Part shown: in pieces, positions 39,635-49,339 of the stretch
Position numbering within the stretch: position 1 is the first letter of the stretch
Layout: every line of letters starts with the position of its first letter
Assembly (NCBI GenBank): GCA_016930365.1
Contig: JAFGGY010000063.1
Span: 1-51,576 of the forward strand
Direction: 5' to 3'
Source: Prolixibacteraceae bacterium
GTDB taxonomy: Bacteria > Bacteroidota > Bacteroidia > Bacteroidales > Prolixibacteraceae
Length of the DNA: 51,576 bases
Notes under the pieces: model-generated
The model's input: only the letters and a program-made list of their open reading frames with translations
Told to the model about the DNA's origin: nothing
Databases searched by the model: none
Program-made: the position numbers and the translations under genes

Positions 39635-40888
39635 ATGCAATACACCATACAACCTACAACAAAATCGCTTACAGGCGAAATCACTTTGCCCACATCAAAA
39701 AGCATCAGCAACCGGGTGCTTATTATCAATGCTTTGGCATATAGCCCTTTCACAGTACAAAACCTGAGCAATAGCGACGATACCCGCGTAATGGAACAGG
39801 TGCTAAACTCGAACACCGATAAGTTTGATATAGGCCATGCCGGAACAGCCATGCGTTTTCTTACCGCATTTTTGTCGAAAATTGTGGGCAAGTGGGAAAT
39901 TACCGGCAGCCAGCGCATGCAGCGGCGCCCCATTAAAATACTGGTTGATGCCTTGAACAAGCTGGGGGCTAAAATCGAATACATTAACAATGAGGGCTAT
40001 CCGCCCCTGCGCATCTGGGGCTCAAACCTCAAAGGCGGCAAACTGGAGCTCGATGGCAGCATTAGCAGCCAATACATTTCGGCATTGCTGATGATAGCTC
40101 CTACCATTGAAGATGGTTTGGAACTTACGCTAACCAACCACATTACCTCGGCTTCATACATCGACCTTACGCTGCGGCTGATGGCACAATTTGGAATCGA
40201 ATACAAATGGAACGACAATGTGATTACCATTAAAAAACAAAATTACAAACCCATCCCCTATACTGTTGAGGCCGACTGGAGCGGGGCTTCGTACTGGTAC
40301 CAAATGGCCGTACTGGCCAATGATACCGATATTTTGCTTAAGGGCTTACAACTCGATAGCCTTCAGGGCGACTGTGCCCAGGCAAAGTGGTTCGAAGATT
40401 TTGGCATAGTTTCAACCCAGGAAGAGCATGGTGTTCGGCTCCAAAAAAAAGAAATCCGCTTACCTGAAATTTACAATCAGAATTTTGTTGAGAACCCCGA
40501 CATAGCCCAAACTTTTGCCGTAATGTGCGTGTGCAAGGGCATCCCATTTCACTTTAGCGGCCTCGAAACCCTTAAAATAAAAGAAACCGACCGCATACAC
40601 GCACTCATTACCGAACTTGGGAAAATGGGCGCTGAACTGACTGAACCTGCCCACGGCGAACTGGCCTGGAACGGTAACCTCGACGAAGTTATGTTTGAAG
40701 ACACTCCCGAAATTGACACCTATCACGACCACCGCATGGCATTAGCTTTTGCCCCGGCAGCCTTATCGTGCAATACCATCAAAATTAACGACCCCGGTGT
40801 GGTTACCAAATCGTATCCCGGTTTTTGGGATGATTTAAAAAATGTTGGATGCATTACAAGTTTGGATTCGAATTCAACAGTTTGTTAA
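39635..40888 (+). CDS. aroA: 3-phosphoshikimate 1-carboxyvinyltransferase
   Basis: LPTSKSISNRVLIINAL, GHAGTAMRFLTAFL, KETDRI, YHDHRMALAFAPAAL; start taken at MQYTIQP. Confidence 0.95.
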   Translation: MQYTIQPTTKSLTGEITLPTSKSISNRVLIINALAYSPFTVQNLSNSDDTRVMEQVLNSNTDKFDIGHAGTAMRFLTAFLSKIVGKWEITGSQRMQRRPIKILVDALNKLGAKIEYINNEGYPPLRIWGSNLKGGKLELDGSISSQYISALLMIAPTIEDGLELTLTNHITSASYIDLTLRLMAQFGIEYKWNDNVITIKKQNYKPIPYTVEADWSGASYWYQMAVLANDTDILLKGLQLDSLQGDCAQAKWFEDFGIVSTQEEHGVRLQKKEIRLPEIYNQNFVENPDIAQTFAVMCVCKGIPFHFSGLETLKIKETDRIHALITELGKMGAELTEPAHGELAWNGNLDEVMFEDTPEIDTYHDHRMALAFAPAALSCNTIKINDPGVVTKSYPGFWDDLKNVGCITSLDSNSTVC

Positions 40889-41017
40889 TGATTTCAAGCT
40901 GTTGACAATGCGTTGTTTGTGGTTTTAACGATACGATTATCTATATTGCAGATATACAATACATTAAGAATAGAATCTATTGTCTCATGTCTATAATTTA
41001 ACGATTTATTATAATTG
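40875..41017 (+). repeat. MITE-like element, degenerate copy E6
   Basis: Left end CAACAGTTTGTTA overlaps the aroA stop; internal TTATCTATATTGCAGATATACAAT and TCTCATGTCT; right end TAACGATTTATTA(TAATTG). Confidence 0.5.
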
Positions 41018-41023
41018 ATTCAG

Positions 41024-42391
41024 ATGAAAAAATATCAATTATCTATCCACCTTTTCAGGCGAGATTTGAGACTCGACGATAATTCAGCACTGATAGCTGC
41101 CCTTGAACAGTCGGAAAAAGTGTTGCCTGTTTTTATTTTTGATGAGCGACAATTAGAAAATCCTTATCGCGGAAATAATTCTTTTCAATTTTTAATCAAT
41201 TCGCTGCTTGAACTCGACCAAAAACTGAGAAATAAAGGTTCGCATTTGTATTTTTTTAAAGGCATAGCTCACGAAATCATCCAACAACTCATCGAAATCA
41301 AAAATCCCGATGCCATATTTTTCAATCGTGACTATACCCCATTTAGCCGCAAGCGCGATGAAGTTATTGCCGAAACCGGCTGTCGTAACCATGTAGAGAC
41401 CAAAGTATTTGCAGATACCCTTTTGAACGAACCCGAGCAAGTTTTGAAGGATGATGGTAGGCCTTATACCGTGTTTACCCCTTTTATGAAAAAAGCCCGT
41501 CACAATACCATACCCGAACCGGTACATAACTTACACACCAATTATTATAACGAAAACGTTACCCTTCTATCGTCGATAAACGATATTAAGTCGCTTATAA
41601 AGCAACATAACCCCAGCCTGATTCTTAATGGTGGACGAATTGAAGGGCTGGAACTTTTAGAGCACATCGAAAAAATGGCCAACTACGAACAGCAACGAAA
41701 CATGCCTGCAATATGGGGTACCAGCCTTTTATCGGCTCATCATAAATTCGGAACAGTGTCCATTCGCGAAACGTTTCATAAAATTGTCTTCTTTTTTGGC
41801 AAAAATCACCCCTTGATTAACGAATTGTACTGGCGCGACTTTTTCACTCATATTGTTTGGCATTTCCCGTATGTGTTGGGTAATGCCTTTCGCGAAAAAT
41901 ACAATCAGCTTCCGTGGAGTTACAACGAACAGAATTTTGAACGCTGGTGTAAGGGGCAAACTGGTTTTCCGATTGTTGACGCTGGGATGCGCGAACTGGT
42001 TCATACCGGATACATGCATAACCGGGTTCGCATGATTGTTGCATCATTCTTAACCAAAGATTTACACATCGACTGGCGTTGGGGCGAACGATTTTTTGCC
42101 AATCATCTGGTTGATTACGATCCGGCAGTTAACAATGGGAACTGGCAGTGGAGTGCTTCTACCGGATGCGATGCACAACCTTATTTTCGTATTTTCAACC
42201 CATGGAATCAGCAACGCCGTTTTGACCCCGAATGTACGTACATCAAAAAATGGATACCCGAACTAAAATCATTTAACCCTAAACAAATACACAACATAGA
42301 AAAGGGAGACTCGCTTTTTAAAAAATATCCCATGCCAATTCTTCATCATAAAGAAGAAGCATTGCTTGCAAAAGAAATGTTTAAAAAATAA
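41024..42391 (+). CDS. Deoxyribodipyrimidine photolyase / cryptochrome family
   Basis: IHLFRRDLRLDDNSAL, WRDFFTHIVWHFPYV, NHLVDYDPAVNNGNWQWSASTGCDAQPYFRIFNP. Confidence 0.95.
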   Translation: MKKYQLSIHLFRRDLRLDDNSALIAALEQSEKVLPVFIFDERQLENPYRGNNSFQFLINSLLELDQKLRNKGSHLYFFKGIAHEIIQQLIEIKNPDAIFFNRDYTPFSRKRDEVIAETGCRNHVETKVFADTLLNEPEQVLKDDGRPYTVFTPFMKKARHNTIPEPVHNLHTNYYNENVTLLSSINDIKSLIKQHNPSLILNGGRIEGLELLEHIEKMANYEQQRNMPAIWGTSLLSAHHKFGTVSIRETFHKIVFFFGKNHPLINELYWRDFFTHIVWHFPYVLGNAFREKYNQLPWSYNEQNFERWCKGQTGFPIVDAGMRELVHTGYMHNRVRMIVASFLTKDLHIDWRWGERFFANHLVDYDPAVNNGNWQWSASTGCDAQPYFRIFNPWNQQRRFDPECTYIKKWIPELKSFNPKQIHNIEKGDSLFKKYPMPILHHKEEALLAKEMFKK

Positions 42392-42517
42392 GCTTGTTGG
42401 AAACTTCATTTTGTTTTCTATTTTTGTTTAGAAAGAAGTTGCCTGTTGATATTATTTTATAAACCTATGTACCATATCGACGGTTAAATAAGATACAGAT
42501 ACTGAAACTATAGGTAC

Positions 42518-44632
42518 ATGAAAAAAAAATCGCGTTTAAAAAAAGAGTTAGGCTTATTCGATGTATTTGCCATCAGTACCGGGGCTATGTTTAGCTCGGG
42601 CTTTTTTCTGTTACCCGGTTTGGCCTCACAATACACAGGTCCTTCAGTTTTTATTGCCTATTTGGTTTCAGCCTTATTGATATTGCCGGCTATGTTTAGC
42701 ATTGCCGAAATATCAACAGCTCTTCCACGTTCGGGCGGAGCTTACTTCTTTCTTGACCGAAGTTTAGGCCCATTGCTTGGAACAATTGGAGGTTTGGGAA
42801 CGTATTTTTCACTTATGTTTAAAACCGCATTTGCCATTATTGGTATTGGTGCTTATGCCGCTTTTTTTTGGGAGATACCTGTAAAAACCATTGCTATTAT
42901 GGCAACACTTTTTTTTATGGGAATGAACCTAATTGGAGTTAAAAAAACATCGGGAATGCAAAAATTTTTGGTTGTTTTTCTTTTGGTGGTTCTCGGTTCG
43001 TTTATTATTGATGGATTATACAATATTTTCTTTACTCAGAGAGTCGATTCTCCTTTAAAAAACGAGCATTTTACTCCGCTTTTTACAAATGGAATTGAGG
43101 GAATTATTACCACCGCAGGTTTTGTTTTTGTTTCGTATCTGGGTTTAACACAAATTGCCAGTATTGCCGAAGAAATAAAGAATCCCGAGCGAAACATCCC
43201 GTTGGGCATGATTTTATCGCTTGCTGTAACCGGATTGGTTTATGTATTGGGCGTGTTTGTTATGGTTGCGTTAATCGACCCGGCAAAACTTTCGAGCGAT
43301 TTGGCACCTGCTGCTACGGCAGTACAAAACATGTTTCACTGGATGCCCGGCAACCTGGGTATGTACCTGGTAACCGCGGCTGCAATGGCGGCTTTTGCTT
43401 CAACAGGTAATGCAGGACTCCTTTCTTCGTCGAGGTATCCCTTTGCCATGAGTCGCGATAAGTTGTTCCCATCGAGATTTTCTCGAATTAGTAAAAAAGG
43501 AATTCCCGTTCGAGCTATCCTGTTAACCACCCTGCTGATTATCTTCTTTATACTAGTGCTTTCTGAAGAAGGAATTGCCAAATTAGCCAGTACCTTTCAG
43601 CTTATCATTTTTATGCTTATTAATGTCTCGGTTATTGTTTTCCGAAAAAGCAAAATCGACTCGTACGACCCCGGTTATCGTTCGCCGCTATACCCCGGAA
43701 TGCAAATTGCCGGCATATTTATTTCGCTAATCCTAATTATATATATGGGCTGGATGGCCATTTTGTTTAGCGTGTGTGTTATTGGAGTTGCTTATGCCTG
43801 GTATTACTACTATGCCCGCGAAAAAGTGAAACGCGAAGGGGCAATTTTCCATTGGTTTGCACTGTTGGGTAAACATCAATATGCCGAAATTGAAAGCGAG
43901 TTTATGGAGATACTGAAAGAAAAAGGCTTACGACGCGGCGATCCATTCGACGAAACCATTATCAGGGCAACGTTCTCAACATTCGACCAAAATGTTAATT
44001 TCGAAAAAGTAGTTGAGCATGTTGCATCGGTCTTTTCGGTTGAAATGCATACATCGAAAAAATCGCTGGTTGACGAATTCTATTCCATCTCGCCCATCGA
44101 GCCTGCACTTATTATTCCTGAAGTATCGATACTGTATGCCAAAGACGAAAGCATTGACCACCCATCGTTGCATGTGGTAACTGTTAAGGGACGAGGCGTT
44201 CGGAAACCGGTAAGCAAAGGCGCTATATCGTCGGAAGATTACATCAAAGTTTTATTCTTTTTGGTAAATCCAACCAGCGAAGCACGCCAACAACTCCGTA
44301 TGCTCTCACGTTTGACAGATATTGTTGAACGAGAAAATTTTGTAAACGATTTTCTTGCTTTCGAAAACGAACGTCAGTCCAAAGAATTTTTACTACACAA
44401 CGAGCGCTACATCTCCGTTCAGCTGTCTGAAAATACCGTTCAGTTCGAAATGGTAGGTAAAAAGCTGATGGAAATAACCTTCCCTTCCGAAGTGCTTGTT
44501 GCTATTATAGAGCGTGATGGACAGGCAATTACGCCAAAGGGAAATACCGAGCTTATGAAAAACGATATTTTAACCATAATAGGTGAGCCTAAATCAATTT
44601 CACAACTCATAAAAAAATACATTGAAGCATAG
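42518..44632 (+). CDS. APC family permease with C-terminal PTS EIIA-like and TrkA-C (RCK_C)-like domains
   Basis: N-terminal APC fold (GLFDVFAISTGAMFSSGFFLLPGLA), then EIIA-2-like YIKVLFFLVNPTSEARQQLRMLSRLTDIV, then VLVAIIERDGQAITPKGNTELMKNDILTIIGEP. Confidence 0.8.
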   Translation: MKKKSRLKKELGLFDVFAISTGAMFSSGFFLLPGLASQYTGPSVFIAYLVSALLILPAMFSIAEISTALPRSGGAYFFLDRSLGPLLGTIGGLGTYFSLMFKTAFAIIGIGAYAAFFWEIPVKTIAIMATLFFMGMNLIGVKKTSGMQKFLVVFLLVVLGSFIIDGLYNIFFTQRVDSPLKNEHFTPLFTNGIEGIITTAGFVFVSYLGLTQIASIAEEIKNPERNIPLGMILSLAVTGLVYVLGVFVMVALIDPAKLSSDLAPAATAVQNMFHWMPGNLGMYLVTAAAMAAFASTGNAGLLSSSRYPFAMSRDKLFPSRFSRISKKGIPVRAILLTTLLIIFFILVLSEEGIAKLASTFQLIIFMLINVSVIVFRKSKIDSYDPGYRSPLYPGMQIAGIFISLILIIYMGWMAILFSVCVIGVAYAWYYYYAREKVKREGAIFHWFALLGKHQYAEIESEFMEILKEKGLRRGDPFDETIIRATFSTFDQNVNFEKVVEHVASVFSVEMHTSKKSLVDEFYSISPIEPALIIPEVSILYAKDESIDHPSLHVVTVKGRGVRKPVSKGAISSEDYIKVLFFLVNPTSEARQQLRMLSRLTDIVERENFVNDFLAFENERQSKEFLLHNERYISVQLSENTVQFEMVGKKLMEITFPSEVLVAIIERDGQAITPKGNTELMKNDILTIIGEPKSISQLIKKYIEA

Positions 44633-44692
44633 GGCTGAATATTCTCATCTCCTTAACTTTTTTCAGATTTTGCAAAATCAATTTCTTTTACC

Positions 44693-44720
44693 TGTAACTT
44701 TTTAAAAGCCTATGCGTCTA
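44693..44720 (+). promoter_or_regulatory. Candidate ECF-sigma promoter TGTAAC-N16-CGTCTA
   Basis: Upstream of the ECF sigma gene; resembles autoregulated ECF promoters. Confidence 0.65.
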
Positions 44721-44743
44721 AGCTATTGAAATGAAGTAACAAA

Positions 44744-45229
44744 ATGACCACCGGAGAATACAACCAAATTGTAGAACGATATGCAAACCATCTGTACCGA
44801 TATTTATTGAAAAATATCAGGAATGAGGATCGTGCACGCGATTTGGTACAAGATAGTTTCGAAAAATTATGGCGGAATTATAGGGACATTAGCTTTAGCA
44901 AGGCAAAATCGTACTTGTTTAGTATTGCCCACAACACAATGATTGATATGATTCGACGCGAAAAACGCATGATGGTGGCCGATACATCTGAAATGCCCGA
45001 ATTATCGCATTCGAAACAGTACTCCGACTTAAAAGAAATACTCGACGAAGGATTGAAAAAACTACCCGAGGTACAGCGGTCGGTTTTACTTTTAAGGGAC
45101 TACGAAGGATATTCATACGAAGAAATTGGAAAGATATCGAACCTGAACGAATCGCAGGTTAAAGTTTACATATACCGCGCAAGAGTATTTCTGAAAAATT
45201 ATATCGGGCAAATTGAAAAAGTATTGTAA
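44744..45229 (+). CDS. ECF RNA polymerase sigma-70 factor
   Basis: RDLVQDSFEKLWRNYRDI region 2; LLLRDYEGYSYEEIGKISNLNESQVKVYIYRAR region 4. Confidence 0.95.
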   Translation: MTTGEYNQIVERYANHLYRYLLKNIRNEDRARDLVQDSFEKLWRNYRDISFSKAKSYLFSIAHNTMIDMIRREKRMMVADTSEMPELSHSKQYSDLKEILDEGLKKLPEVQRSVLLLRDYEGYSYEEIGKISNLNESQVKVYIYRARVFLKNYIGQIEKVL

Positions 45230-45242
45230 AAGGAATATTGAG

Positions 45243-46196
45243 ATGAAGATAACACGCAAAAATTATGAGGAATGGCTAATCGACTGGCTCGACAACAATC
45301 TTACGGTTGAGCAAATAGATGAGGTACGCCTTTTTTTGCGTGCAAACCCCGATTTACAAAATGAATTTAACGGCATAGAAAAGGCATACTTGCCTGCCGA
45401 AACTGTTCCTTGTGTCGATTTCTCGATGTTGAAAAAAACAAGGTTAGACGACACCGATGTTTTTGAAGATGCTTGCATACGTTCCATCGAAGGACAGCTT
45501 TCGGTCGGTGAGGAGAACGAACTTCGTGAGTATCTGGGCCATAATGCCAAAGCAAAATACGAGTACCAGCTATTTGAATCGACTCGGCTCAAACCCGACG
45601 AAACCATCGTGTACGGAAATATTGATTCACTGAAACAACAACCGTCGTTGCCTACCTACTGGTATCGGGCTGCGGCAGCAATTGTGCTTTTATTCTCTTT
45701 TTTCTGGTGGCAACATGGCGAATTGTATGAGCCAGATTATTCACCTCATAAGATTGTTGCGTTGAACGAAGAACCACAGACGGGGTCTATAAATATAAGT
45801 TATAAACCCAAATTGCATAGTCTGGTTGAATCTTCTGAAAACATTGCTGAGGTTTTAAAGGTGGAAAGCAACAACCTTGAATACGGAAAAATTCAACTGT
45901 TGGCATCACAAATCGTTATTCTTCCTCAATCTGAAATTGTTTCCGATTTAGAAGATATTTCCCTTAAAGAGTATAATATTGTACCGGTTTCAGACGAAGA
46001 GTATCCTGGTCTTGGTGAACTTCTGGCTGAAAAGATTAATCTCGAAAAAGGAAAAAATAAGCTTACCGTTTTTGCACTTGATAAACTAAAAGGACTTACC
46101 AACGATAAGTTCGACTATTCGGCAAGCGAAGAAGGCGAAGTGGAAAAAATTGAATTTAATACGCGAATTTTAGCGTTTTCAGTACCGTTGGAATAA
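45243..46196 (+). CDS. Probable membrane anti-sigma factor
   Basis: Follows the sigma gene; two anti-sigma-like N-terminal repeats, TM AAAAIVLLFSFFWW, exported C-terminus; start taken at MKITRKNYEEW. Confidence 0.7.
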   Translation: MKITRKNYEEWLIDWLDNNLTVEQIDEVRLFLRANPDLQNEFNGIEKAYLPAETVPCVDFSMLKKTRLDDTDVFEDACIRSIEGQLSVGEENELREYLGHNAKAKYEYQLFESTRLKPDETIVYGNIDSLKQQPSLPTYWYRAAAAIVLLFSFFWWQHGELYEPDYSPHKIVALNEEPQTGSINISYKPKLHSLVESSENIAEVLKVESNNLEYGKIQLLASQIVILPQSEIVSDLEDISLKEYNIVPVSDEEYPGLGELLAEKINLEKGKNKLTVFALDKLKGLTNDKFDYSASEEGEVEKIEFNTRILAFSVPLE

Positions 46197-46225
46197 TTCA
46201 TCAAACCAAATAGGGCACAAAAAAA

Positions 46226-46247
46226 GGAGACATCATCTGATGTCTCC
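46226..46247 (-). terminator. Candidate terminator downstream of ald
   Basis: GGAGACATCATCTGATGTCTCC with T-tract on the minus strand. Confidence 0.65.
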
Positions 46248-46433
46248 CAAAAAACTATCCCCCAAACTAAAACGCCAAACATGAAAAAGACTTGATTTGA
46301 CTTGAAATCAATCATGTTTGTAATTGATTTCTGATACAAATATAAAAGGCATATTTGAACTGTGCAAGTGTTTTTTTAAAAAAAACACAAAAAAAGTGAT
46401 TTTTTTGAGCAGTATGATTTATCAAGCTCATTT

Positions 46434-47546
46434 TCAGATTATTTTATCCAATTCGATAAAGTTCAACCCAAACGCTTCGGCCACTTCTTTATAAACAACT
46501 TTCCCGTTGAGTATATTCAATCCCTTTTTGAGTGCTGGATTGTTTTTACAAGCATTTAACCATCCCTCATTGGCTAGTTTAAGGGCATAAGGCAAGGTCG
46601 AATTGGTTAGTGCTATGGTTGAGGTGCGCGGAACAGCTCCGGGCATATTAGCTACGGAATAATGTATTATTTTATCAACTACGTAAGTTGGGTTATCGTG
46701 CGTGGTTGGATAACTGGTTTCGAAACATCCTCCCTGGTCGATGGCTACATCAACCAGTACGGTTCCCGGTTTCATTGTACCAAGCATTTCTTTTCGGATT
46801 AGCGAAGGTGCTTTTGCTCCTGGAATTAATACTGCTCCAATAATCAAATCGTGGTATTGTATCAAATCTCGAATATTGTACTCGTTGCTCATCATGGTTT
46901 TTACGTTGGCAGGCATTATATCGTCGAGATAACGCAGCCGGGCAGAGTTTACATCCATAATCGTTACATCGGCTCCTAATCCGGCAGCCATTTTAGCAGC
47001 TTCGGTACCAACAATCCCGCCTCCAATTACAAGCACTTTAGCCGGTAGTACGCCCGATACACCGCCCAGTAAAATTCCGCTGCCGCCAAAGGTCTTTTCG
47101 AGGTATTTGGCGCCTTCTAGTGCCGACATCCGACCGGCAACTTCCGACATTGGAATAAGCAAAGGCAGCGATTTGTCGGGTAGTTCAACGGTTTCGTAAG
47201 CGATACATACCGATTCACTTTCAATCATCGCTTTTGTGAGTTGTTCCGATGAGGCAAAATGAAAATAAGTAAATAAAACCTGCCCTTTTTTTATCAAGTG
47301 ATACTCAGGCTCGATAGGTTCTTTCACTTTCATTATCATTTCTGCTTCACCGTAAACATCTTCAATCGACGGTAAAATTTTAGCCCCGGCTTCTATATAG
47401 GCCTTATCGGTAAAGCCACTACCCAAACCAGCGGTTGCCTGAACATATACTTCATGTCCATGTTTAAGCATCTCGGTTGTCCCTGATGGTGTAAGCGCTA
47501 CACGATTTTCGTTATTCTTAATCTCTTTGGGTATTCCAACTATCAT
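46434..47546 (-). CDS. ald: Alanine dehydrogenase
   Basis: MIVGIPKEIKNNENRVALTP, VLVIGGGIVGTEAAKMAAGLGADVTIMDVN, VDVAIDQGGCFET. Confidence 0.96.
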   Translation of the reverse strand: MIVGIPKEIKNNENRVALTPSGTTEMLKHGHEVYVQATAGLGSGFTDKAYIEAGAKILPSIEDVYGEAEMIMKVKEPIEPEYHLIKKGQVLFTYFHFASSEQLTKAMIESESVCIAYETVELPDKSLPLLIPMSEVAGRMSALEGAKYLEKTFGGSGILLGGVSGVLPAKVLVIGGGIVGTEAAKMAAGLGADVTIMDVNSARLRYLDDIMPANVKTMMSNEYNIRDLIQYHDLIIGAVLIPGAKAPSLIRKEMLGTMKPGTVLVDVAIDQGGCFETSYPTTHDNPTYVVDKIIHYSVANMPGAVPRTSTIALTNSTLPYALKLANEGWLNACKNNPALKKGLNILNGKVVYKEVAEAFGLNFIELDKII

Positions 47547-47791
47547 AAATCGAAGTTTTTAAAGATTTTTATTCAAAAATACAGCACCTTATTTTACTGT
47601 TACATGACAAAAACACACGTTTCGAAGTCGTTCTTTTTAAGCATAATTATAATAATTGGCGTCATTGGACAGTCTATAAAAATGTAAGCTTTAACAGTTT
47701 AAAAATGATAATTGATATTTTGTGTCGCCTCTTTTTATTTCAAATTGATAGTTATATCTTTACGCGATTTGTTTTAAAGCACAAAATTTAT

Positions 47792-48997
47792 ATGCCAGAA
47801 GTATCAAAACGAGGGGTTAGGATGCCTGAGTCGCCCATCCGAAAGTTGGGGCCTTATGCCGATGCAGCAAAGAAAAACGGAGTTCATGTTTATCATTTGA
47901 ACATCGGTCAGCCCGATTTACCAACCCCACAGGTAGCCATTGACGCCATCCGGAATATCGACCGCAAAATACTTGAGTACAGCCCAAGCGAAGGAATACG
48001 TTCGTACCGCGAGAAGCTGGCGAAGTACTACCATGGATACAATATCGACGTATGCGCCGACGATATCATAGTAACCTCTGGTGGTTCGGAGGCGGTTACG
48101 TATGCATTTCTGGCTTCGCTCGACCCCGGCGACGAGATAATCGTACCCGAACCCTCGTATGCCAACTATACTGCTTTTGCCATTGTGGCTGGCGCTATTG
48201 TGAAAACCATTCCTTCGAAAATTGAAGAAGGCTTTGCCTTGCCACCTGTCGAAAAATTTGAAGCACTGATTACCCCACGTACCAAGGGAATATTAATTTG
48301 CAACCCCAATAACCCAACCGGTTATCTATATACGCAAAGCGAAATGAATGCCATTCGCGACCTGGTGAAAAAGTACGATTTGTACTTATTTTCCGACGAA
48401 GTTTACCGCGAATTTTGCTATACCGGAGCTCCTTACATCTCGGCTTTTCATTTAAAAGGGATTGAAGAGAACGTCATTCTCATTGATTCGGTATCGAAAC
48501 GATACAGCGAGTGTGGATTGAGAATCGGAGCCCTGATTACCAAAAACAAAGCCATTCATAAAAGTGTAATGAAGTTTTGCCAGGCACGATTAAGCCCGCC
48601 ACTAATCGGACAAATAGCTGCCGAGGCTTCGCTCGATGCACCCGAAGAATACATGTTGGGCGTTTACAACGAATATCTCGAACGAAGAAAATTTTTAATC
48701 GACGGCTTAAATCAAATCGACGGCGTTTATTCTCCCATTCCCATGGGTGCATTTTATACCGTTGCCAGCCTGCCGGTTGACGATTCGGATAAGTTCTGTT
48801 TATGGTTACTAAAGGATTTTCAATACGATGGCGCTACGATTATGATGGCACCGGCGTCGGGTTTTTACACCACTCCCGACCTGGGGAGAAACGAAGTACG
48901 GATAGCCTATGTACTTAAAAAGGAAGACCTTGCCGTTTCGTTGAAAATATTGGAAGAAGCATTAAAAGTATATCCCGGGCGAACCAATAATATTTAA
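47792..48997 (+). CDS. Class I aminotransferase (aspartate aminotransferase-like)
   Basis: HLNIGQPDLPTPQ, YSPSEGIRSYREKLAKYY, NPNNPTGYLY, DSVSKRYSECGLRIG; start taken at MPEVSKRG. Confidence 0.92.
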   Translation: MPEVSKRGVRMPESPIRKLGPYADAAKKNGVHVYHLNIGQPDLPTPQVAIDAIRNIDRKILEYSPSEGIRSYREKLAKYYHGYNIDVCADDIIVTSGGSEAVTYAFLASLDPGDEIIVPEPSYANYTAFAIVAGAIVKTIPSKIEEGFALPPVEKFEALITPRTKGILICNPNNPTGYLYTQSEMNAIRDLVKKYDLYLFSDEVYREFCYTGAPYISAFHLKGIEENVILIDSVSKRYSECGLRIGALITKNKAIHKSVMKFCQARLSPPLIGQIAAEASLDAPEEYMLGVYNEYLERRKFLIDGLNQIDGVYSPIPMGAFYTVASLPVDDSDKFCLWLLKDFQYDGATIMMAPASGFYTTPDLGRNEVRIAYVLKKEDLAVSLKILEEALKVYPGRTNNI

Positions 48998-49019
48998 ATC
49001 CGACCCGGGATTTTGTATT

Positions 49020-49337
49020 TTAGAAGAAGCCCAACTCGAGTTTGGCTTCCTCACTCATCATCGATTTATCCCATGGTGGTTCGAAGGTTAACTCTACAAA
49101 ACAATCGTCAACCCCTTCAACACCCATGGCTTTATCGTAAACCTGCTCAAGAATCATATCGGCAACCGGGCATCCGGGGGCGGTAAGTGTCATAACTACC
49201 GTAGCTTTGTTGTTTTCGTCCACATCGATGCTATAAATGAGCCCCAAATCGTAAATGTTTACCGGAATTTCAGGGTCATAAACTTCGTGCAGTTCTTCTT
49301 TTATTTTTTCAATTCTTTTATCAGGCATGTTCTTCAA
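49020..49337 (-). CDS. SUF-associated DUF59/MIP18-family protein
   Basis: LHEVYDPEIPVNIYDLGLIYSIDV, TLTAPGCPVADMI. Confidence 0.9.
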   Translation of the reverse strand: MKNMPDKRIEKIKEELHEVYDPEIPVNIYDLGLIYSIDVDENNKATVVMTLTAPGCPVADMILEQVYDKAMGVEGVDDCFVELTFEPPWDKSMMSEEAKLELGFF

Positions 49338-49339
49338 TC

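Noticed and set aside
46368-46388. GTGTTTTTTTAAAAAAAACAC palindrome downstream of ald
   Set aside because: Homopolymer-driven A/T palindrome; a structure this AT-rich is weak evidence, though it may help termination.
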